This document shows positions 54,701-63,700 of a stretch of 64,000 bases of DNA, piece by piece (the first letter of the stretch is position 1; each line of letters begins with the position of its first letter). Position numbers and translations under genes: made by a program. Origin of the DNA: Flavobacteriaceae bacterium (GTDB lineage Bacteria > Bacteroidota > Bacteroidia > Flavobacteriales > Flavobacteriaceae); assembly GCA_947453195.1 (NCBI GenBank), contig CANGFO010000002.1, forward strand, positions 62,001 to 126,000, in the 5' to 3' direction. The notes beneath the pieces are model-generated. The model saw only the letters and a program-made list of their open reading frames with translations. It was not told the origin of the DNA and did no database searches.

Positions 54701-57700
54701 TAGGTATAGTATTTCCAGTTCCTGAAGCATTTAATCCAATTGTAGGATCAGAATTGGTCCATGCATAAGATGTTAAACCACCAGTGTTAGAAGTTGTAAA
54801 GTTTATTACTGAACTTGCAACACCATTACATAGTGCTTGTGATGCAATAGGATTAACTTCGGCAGCTGGGTTTACAGTAACAGTAAATGTTATTGGCGCA
54901 CTAGTACACGATCCTCCTGCATTAGTAAATGTTGGAGTTACAACTACAGTGGCTACAACAGGAGAAGTTCCTGTATTGCTTGCTGTAAATGTTGGAAGGT
55001 TATTACTTGATCCGCTTGCAGCTAATCCGATACTTGAATCGGTATTTGTCCATGCATACGTAGTAGATCCTCCTGCAATAGTTGTAGTAAGATTTATTGT
55101 AGCTTGGTTTCCGTTACAGAATACTTGATCATTTGGTTGATTTACTTGCGCATTCGGATTTATTACAACTGTAAATGTCATAGCAGTTCCAGTACAACTT
55201 ACTCCTGCATTGGTAAATGTTGGAGTTACCGTAACTGTTGCAACTTTAGGAATAGAAGTAGTATTGATTGCATTAAACGAAGGAATTGAAGTTCCAGTTC
55301 CGTTTATTAATCCGATACTTTGATCTGAATTTGTCCAAGTATAAGTAGTAGTTCCACCAATATTTTGAGAGGTTAAGTTTATGTTTGCATTACTTCCATT
55401 ACAAAATACTTGTGAAGCAAGTTGATTAACTTGAGCCGATGGATTTACAGTAATTGTAAATGTCATTTGATTTTGAGTACAACTTGTTCCCGCATTAGTA
55501 TAAGTAGGGGTAACAGTTATAGTAGCAACTTGAGGTGTAGTTCCTAAATTAATTGCATTAAATGAAGGAATTGCATTACTTCCACCAACAGCAGCTAAAC
55601 CAATATTTGGATTATTATTTGTCCATGAGTACGTTGTAGTACCTAAGTTATTATTTGTAGTAAATGCAATTGCAGTGGTAGCAGTTCCATTACATACTAC
55701 TTGAGAAGCCACCGGATTTACTTGTGCCGAAGGATTTACTGTAATACTAAATGTTTCTGAAGTACCAGCGCAACTAATTCCTCCATAAGTAAAGGTTGGA
55801 GTTACCACAATTGTCGCTGTTTCTGGAACTATTCCTGTATTGTTAGCAATGAAAGAAGGAAGATTAGTTCCAGTTCCACTAGCTAATCCTATACCTGAAT
55901 TAGTTGACGTCCAAGTATAATTAGTAATACCACCAGAATTTAAAGTCGTAAGATTAATGGTAGTTTGATTACCATTACAAAATACTTGAGGTGTTGTTTG
56001 ATTTACTTGTCCATTTGGATTTACCGTTATTGTAAATGTTTTTGGAGAACCAGAACAAGTTACACCATTATAGGTATAAGTTGGCGTCACTATTATAGTT
56101 GCAACTGCAGGTGTCGTTCCTGCATTAATGGCAGTAAATGACGGAATATTATCTGCATTCCCACTTGCTATTAATCCTATACTTGGATTATTATTAGTCC
56201 AAGAATAGGTAGTTGTTCCTAAAGTTGTATTCGAAGTAAATGCTATTGCAGCTGTAGTACTTCCACTACACAATACTTGTGAAGCTGGTTGATTGACATC
56301 TGCAGAAGGATTTACAGTTATAGTGTAAGATTTGGTTGGACCTGAACAAGCCACTCCTGCATTAGTAAATGAAGGTGTAACTACAATTGAAGCTACAACT
56401 GGAGTAGAACCAGTATTTACAGCAATAAATGATTGGCTAACGCCCGAACCAGTTGCCGCTAATCCGATACTAGTATCGGTATTGGTCCATGAATAATTAG
56501 CAGTACCTCCAGTAGTTAAAGAAGTAAAGTTAATTGTTGCCGAATTTCCATTACAAAACACAACAGGTGCTGGTTGATTAACCTGTGCTGATGGGTTCAC
56601 CGTAATAGTAAATGTTTTAGTAGGTCCAGTACAAGTTACTCCACCATTTGTATAAGAAGGCGTAACCACTATAGTAGCATTAACTGGAGCAGTTCCCGTG
56701 TTTATTGCAGTGAATGTTGGGATAATAGTACCCGAACCATTATTTAATCCGATAGATTGATCGGAGTTAGTCCAAGTATATGTTGTACTTCCACCTGTAT
56801 TTGAAGTGGTTAGATTAATATTGGCTGCATTACCATTACAAACTACTTGAGTTCCCGGTTGATCTACTTGAGCTGCTGGATTTACAGTAACAGTAAAGGT
56901 CATTGGATTTCCTGCACAACTTAATCCTGCATTGGTAAATGTTGGTGTTACCAATATAGTTCCAGTTATAGGAGCAGTACTATTATTTGAAGCAACAAAT
57001 GAAGGTAAGTTAACACCCGAACCATTTGATAATCCAATACTTTGCGCTGTATTTGTCCAAGTGTAAGTAGTAGTGCCACCAGTACTTAGAGTAGTAAGTA
57101 CAATATTTTCGGTTGTTCCATTACATACTACTGGAGATGTTGGAGTATTTACTTGACCAGCAGGATTAACAATAATATTTAATGAAATTGGAGTAGCATT
57201 TGTACATCCATTTGCTGTTGCTGGAATAGTTAATAAATAAGTAACAGTAATCGGAGCATTAGTTGAATTTGTTAATACTTCAGTAATAGATCCCGATCCG
57301 TTAGTTCCGGCTTCTACTATTCCAGGGGTAGTATTTCTAATCCATGTTATTGCTCCAATTGAAGCACTTGTTGGAGTATAATTAAATGCAGTTCCAGAAC
57401 AAATTGGACCCGGAGTAGGGTTGGATGTTAAACTTGGAGCTGGATTTACATCCACACTTACCGACTCAGTATTAGTACATCCTAGTGGAGAAGTAATTGT
57501 AATTTGATAAACTACTGTAATTACATTAGGAGTTGTGTTAGTCAATATTTGATTTATTAATCCATTTCCAGAAGTTGGACCCGATACTGTAATTCCAATT
57601 GATGGAGCTATTGTCCATGCAAAAGTTGACCCTGCAATTGTTGAAGTTGGAGTGTAAGTAAATGCTGTTGCACTACAAATTGCTGGAGGCGTTAAGGTAC

Positions 57701-60700
57701 TTGATAACGAAGGTTGCGGATTAATAGTAATTGGGTATGCTGCAGATACAGTTCCGTCACCACATGAATTACTTCCCATTACAGTTAAGCTTCCAGAAAC
57801 ATCAGTGGCTCCAAATGAAATAGTAATTGAGTTGGTAGTAGTCGTTACTGTACTTCCATTTGGTAAAGTCCAAATATAACTTGTTGCACCTGGTATTGTA
57901 GTTGCAGTGTATACATTTCCTGTTGAGCCAGCACAAACGGTTTGTGGCCCTGAAATGGTAGCTACAGCTGTAGGTAAACTAGTAACAGTTATTGGAAGTG
58001 TTACTGTTGATACCCCACATGCGTTGTTAGCCGTTACAGAAACAGCACCCGAATTAGAACCAAACAATACTTGAATTGTATTAGTGCCTTGTCCAGAAAC
58101 AATTGTTGCTCCAGTTGGAACTAACCATGTATAATTCTGAACTCCATTATTAGTTAAAGTACTGAATGTGTTTTGAACATTATAAGTAATGGTTTGTCCT
58201 TGGCAAATTTGTGTATTTGCAGGGAATATTGGTCCTAAGTTAGGACTAGCACAACTTAAATTTAATGTTACCGAATCCGTTACAGGATGATTAGCACAAG
58301 CACCCGTTCCATTAACAGTTAAAGTTAAGGTTTCGGTATTACAACTGTTGCTGTTTGATTGATAAGTATATGGATTTCCAGGAGTAAAGATTCCAAATGC
58401 CGATGAGGAAGTCCAGTTTTGAACTCCAAGAGTATTGGTAATATTAACTCCGTTGTTGGTTACCGAAGTTCCATTAATTGTAAAAAGTCCAATTGGAGTT
58501 CCTTGAGTATAACACAACCATCCATCTTGTCCAGCATTAACTACTGGTAATGGCTGAATGGTAATTGTTAAATCACTATAAACAGAAGTGCTTTGAGGAC
58601 AACCCGCTAACGGAGTCACAAACAACCTTACAACAGTTGTTGTTCCTGTTGGAGATCCTGAAACTCCTGAAACAAAGGTAGGTTGTAAAGGATTAGAACT
58701 ATTATTAATAATACTTCCAGGACCACTAAAAATGCTCCAGTTTAGATTTTGATAATTAAATGCACTACCAATCAATGTTACTTGAGGCGTGTCCATACAC
58801 ATTTGAACATCGGTAGTAGAAACCGATGGTTTTTTTACAATGGTTAAAAGTATGGTGCTCTTATCGGCAGGGCAAGTTCCACTTGCATTTCCTGTTAAAG
58901 TTAAATAAACATGTCCGGTATTAATATCATCTACACTTGGCGTAAATACTGGATTTAGTATGTTGTTATTACTAAATGTTCCATAAACATGACCTGGAGT
59001 AGGGTTACCACTAATATTATCCGAAGCAGTCCAAACTATTGAAGGAGTTGTGTTCGCTTGACTTGTTCCCGAAAGTGTAAAAGTGCTTCCTTCACAAATA
59101 GTAGCATTTGATCCTGCAGAAACCGATGGACCTGAATTAATCGTGATTTTTATGATATCAGTAACTAAAGAACTACAAGAAGAACTTGAGTTTAAAGCTT
59201 TTATAGTTAAATATACATAACCTAAATTGATATCATCTTGGCTAGGGGTATAGATTGGATTTGTAATTGTTGCACTATTAAATGTTCCAGGAGTATATCC
59301 TGATACAATAATACCAGTTGGATCTGGTGAACTTGACCAAATAACAGAAGTATTATTTGTTGCTGTTGCCGCACTTAATGTATACGTTGAATTTTGACAA
59401 ATAGTTGCATCAGGTCCTGCACTTACTGTTGGTTGTGCCGATATTGTCAAAGTCATTGTTTGCGATACCGTACCTGTACATGGAGCTAAGTTAGTAGCTT
59501 GAAGCGTAAAGGTAACTACACCAACTTCATTTGTCCCAGGGTGATAAATTGGATTTAATGAATTAATAGTTGCTGGTTCAATAGAACCTGTTCCGTTTTC
59601 AGTCCAAGCAAAAGTTGAATAATTTTGAACGGATGCATTATTATTGATCGTAACAACCTCTCCTTGACATGCAGTAATATTAGATCCTGCATTTACAGTT
59701 GCTTTAGGTTGTAAATTAACCGTAATTGTTGTCGTAGCAGGATCTGTACAGCCAGATGGAGGTAATGCTGTTAATGTTAATAGTGCAACTCCATTTGCAA
59801 TTTCATTTGCAGAAGGAGTGAAAATTGGAGTTTCTGTAGTTGCATTTGTTAAAGTACCAAGTATTCCTCCTGTGGTATCGGTCCAAATAATACTAGAACT
59901 ATTACTTACAGTAACTAAATCAGGCAGGGTGAAGGTTTCACCACACATGGTTATTGCATTTGTAGAAGTAATAATACTTGGATTTTGATGAATCGTAATG
60001 GTCATAGAATCGGTTACTGCAACTTGAGGACAATTTGCATTTGGTAAAACCGACATCGTTAAGGTCACACTTGAAGTGTCATTTGAACCAAAAATATAAA
60101 CCGGATTGATACCTCCATTAGAATTAGTGTAATCCCAAGTACCATTTCCAGTAGAACTCCATGATACCGTATAACCAGAATTATAATTACTTATAATCGC
60201 ATTATTTAATAATGCCGAAGTATTGTCCTCACAGGCTACTATGTCTAATCCTGCATTGATTTTAGGTAGTGCATATAAGGTAAGTTGGATGCTATCTGTA
60301 GCAGAACTACATCCATTTGTACTTGTTCCATTTAAATTAATTGTAATCACATTTACTCCATTTGTAGTATTGTAATCACTTGCGCTTGGAATATATAAAG
60401 GGGCTAATGGATTACCAGTTTGTTGGATAATTCCACCACCTGTTGTAGTCCAAGAATAGGTGGTTGCATTAGATCCCGTTCCGTTTAATTGGAATGATCC
60501 GGTTCCTTCACATATATATCCGCTAGTACCAGCACTTACAACTGGTGCCGGATTTATCTGAATTGTTAATGAATCTGAAATAGATATTGGACAAATTCCA
60601 TTTCCTACAGCTGTTAATGTTACGGTAATGGTTCCAGATGCTCCTGAATTAGGAATAATAACTGGACTTAAGGTAGTTTCTGATCCCGCTTGAATTGTTG

Positions 60701-63700
60701 CAGGGCCAGACACATTCCATGAATATAAGGTCGAATTTTGAACACTTGCACCAGTAACGGTATACGTTCCTGTTTGACAAATGGTACCATTTGTTCCGGC
60801 CTCTACAATAGGTTTTGCTATAATGTCTAATTGAATAGTTCCAACGCTACTAGGGCACACTCCGTTTGAAGATGTAGCAGTTAACGATAGGGTTACTAAT
60901 CCTGTTTGACCTGTTGCAGGGGTGTAAATTGTAGCAGCAGCATTATTTGGAGTAAAAGTTCCTAATCCGTTTGAAGAACTCCATTGTAAACTAGCATAAT
61001 TTATTGCAGATGCGTCCGTTGCACTTATTGTTAAAGTAGTTCCTTCACAAATTGTTTTAGTAGGGATAACCGTTACAATTGGACTTGGTACTATTGTTAT
61101 CGTTTTATCAGATACGGCATTTATTCCACATGCAGGATATCCAGTTGCAGTTAGTGTTAAAGTAACTGTACCTGTTTGTCCAGCTGCAGGAATATAAGTT
61201 GGCGTAAGTGTGTTTATAGTAGTTGAATCTAAAGCACCTGGCCCAGTTGCTGTCCAAGTAATTGCTGTATAGTTAGCAGCGGTTGCTTCTCCAGCAGCAA
61301 ATGTATAACTTGAACCTTCACAAATTGAAACAGCAGCTCCTGCATTTGCAGTTGGATTTTTCAAAATAGTAATAACTGTAGTATCGGTTACTTCTGGGCA
61401 ATTAGAATTACTAATTGCATGTAAAGTAAGTGTTACCGTGCCAGAAATGATATCCGCAGCACTTGGGATATAATTAGTGGTTAATGAATTAACTGCACTA
61501 AAAGTTCCAGTGCCTGTTGAGGTCCAATTAACACTTGATGCATTGGTTGCAGATCCAACTAAACTTACAATAGCTCCTTCGCAAATAGCTGGGTAAGTAC
61601 CTGCATCAACTACTTGGTTTGGAGTTAAATTCAGAATAATAAAATCAGTAACCAATCCCGTACAAGGCGCAATTGCTTGTGCAGTAACAGTTAATATTAT
61701 TGGCGTTCCAGCATTAAGCTCTGCTGCACTTGGAGTATAAATTGGATTTAATGATGTAGGGTCACTAAAAGTTCCCGGAATTACACTATTTGAAGTCCAA
61801 AGAACCGCACCCAAATTTTGTCCGGTAACACCTGTAATTTGATATGGAAGTGAAGAACAATTGAATCTGTTTTCTAACCCTGCATCTAAAATTGGTTTTT
61901 GCTGAACTTGAACCACTTTGGTTGCAGTCACTGCCACACAAGGCGCAGTACCATTGGCTGTAATTTGAATTGTAAATGAAGAAGTGTCGTTAGATCCTTG
62001 AGTGTATTGGGTTACTAATTGATTGGCATTAGTAAAAGTTCCGTTTGATGTTCCAACAGTGGTCCATAAAACAGTTGTGGCATCTGTTGCTGTTGCCGTT
62101 GCAGTATATACAGCATCTTGACATACACTATCTGTTGGTGCGGTGGTAACTGTTGGTGCTTTAGTAATGTTAATGGTAATTTCTTTGTAATCCGATAAAT
62201 TACAATTTGCTGTGCTTGATGCAGTTAATCTTAGGGTTACAAATCCGTTAGCAATATCTGCAGCATTAAAGGTATATACTGGATTTAATATAGTAGGATC
62301 ACTAAAAGTTCCAGTTCCAACCGGATTCACTCTAGTCCACATTAAGCTATTGGCATATTGAGCAGCGTTTCCAGAAAGGTTGTAAGTTAATTGAGAACTA
62401 CAAACAGTATCTGTAGTTGTTGTCATGGTTACAATTGGTTTTTTAACCACTGTAATTGTGAAATCTTGAGTAACGGTATTTGTACAAGGTGCCAAACTAG
62501 CAACACTTATTCTAATGTCAACAGTTCCACTATCTGCAGCCGGAACATAAGTAGGTGATGCAGTATTTGCTCCTGTTAATGTACCCGTTCCATTAATGAT
62601 TGTCCATGAAATTGATGCGGGATCGTAATCTGTAAAAGTTGCAGATAGTTGTTTATTTATGTTTTCACAGAAAAATCCATCATTAGCAAAAGTAATAGTT
62701 GCTTGCTTAGCAATATTAATTTTAAAAGTTCTTATAATCGGGGTCGAACAAGGTACAATTGGAAGCACCGTAAGTGTAAGGTTTACAAAACCAGCAGCAA
62801 TATCGGCAGCGGTTGGCGTGTAAGTAGGGGTCCATGAGGAAGCACCAGTTAAACTAGCCATTGTAGTGGTAGTCCATTGGTGTGATAAAATAGATGTTGG
62901 ATTTACAATAGTGATATAGTTTGCCGGAATGGTATACGTCTCCGTTTCACAAATTGTAACTTCATTAGGACTTAAGGTTACAATTGGATTTTTTACAATA
63001 GTATAAACCGTTGTACTAGAAACACTTCCAGCACAAGGCGCAATAGCATCTCCATTTAAAGTTAATAATACTTGTCCATTGGCAATTTCATTAGGTCCAG
63101 GAGTATATTCGGTAACAGTATTTAAATTAGATGTTGTGAAAGTACCATCTCCGCCATTATTTGTCCAATGTAAATTAGTTACATTAGTTGATATTGCATC
63201 CGAAGAGGTAATTACACTTCCTTCGCAAAGTGTTTGAGAAGCTCCAGCCATTACATATGGTTTTTTCTGAACTGGAATTCGTACAATTTTAGTTGCCGAA
63301 ACACTACAAGGCGCATTTGGAATTGCAGTAATAGTTAAATCAATATAACCATTATTGATATCGGTTAAACTCGGAGTTACTATTGGAGTTAATGTTGCTG
63401 AATTGGATATAGTTGTTCCTGTAGTTGAGGTCCAATTGTAGGATACAGCATTTTGAACTACTGTTCCATTTACTAATACATTGGTTTCATCTGCACAAAT
63501 AGTAGGTTGAGGTGTTACCACTGTAATTAATGGCTCTTTGATTAAAGTGACATCAAAATAAGTTACTAATGGAACTGCACAAGGTGCAATTGGGTTTGCC
63601 GTTAATGTTAATCTAACAGAACCACTTAATATATCTGCGGCACTTGGAGTATAATTAGGGTCAATGATATTAGTAAAATCAAAGGTTCCTGTTCCAGAAG

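Noticed and set aside
49117..57170. CRISPR-like regular repetition in the DNA
   Set aside because: The period of about 288 bp and one open frame through the whole region show a protein repeat, not a CRISPR array.
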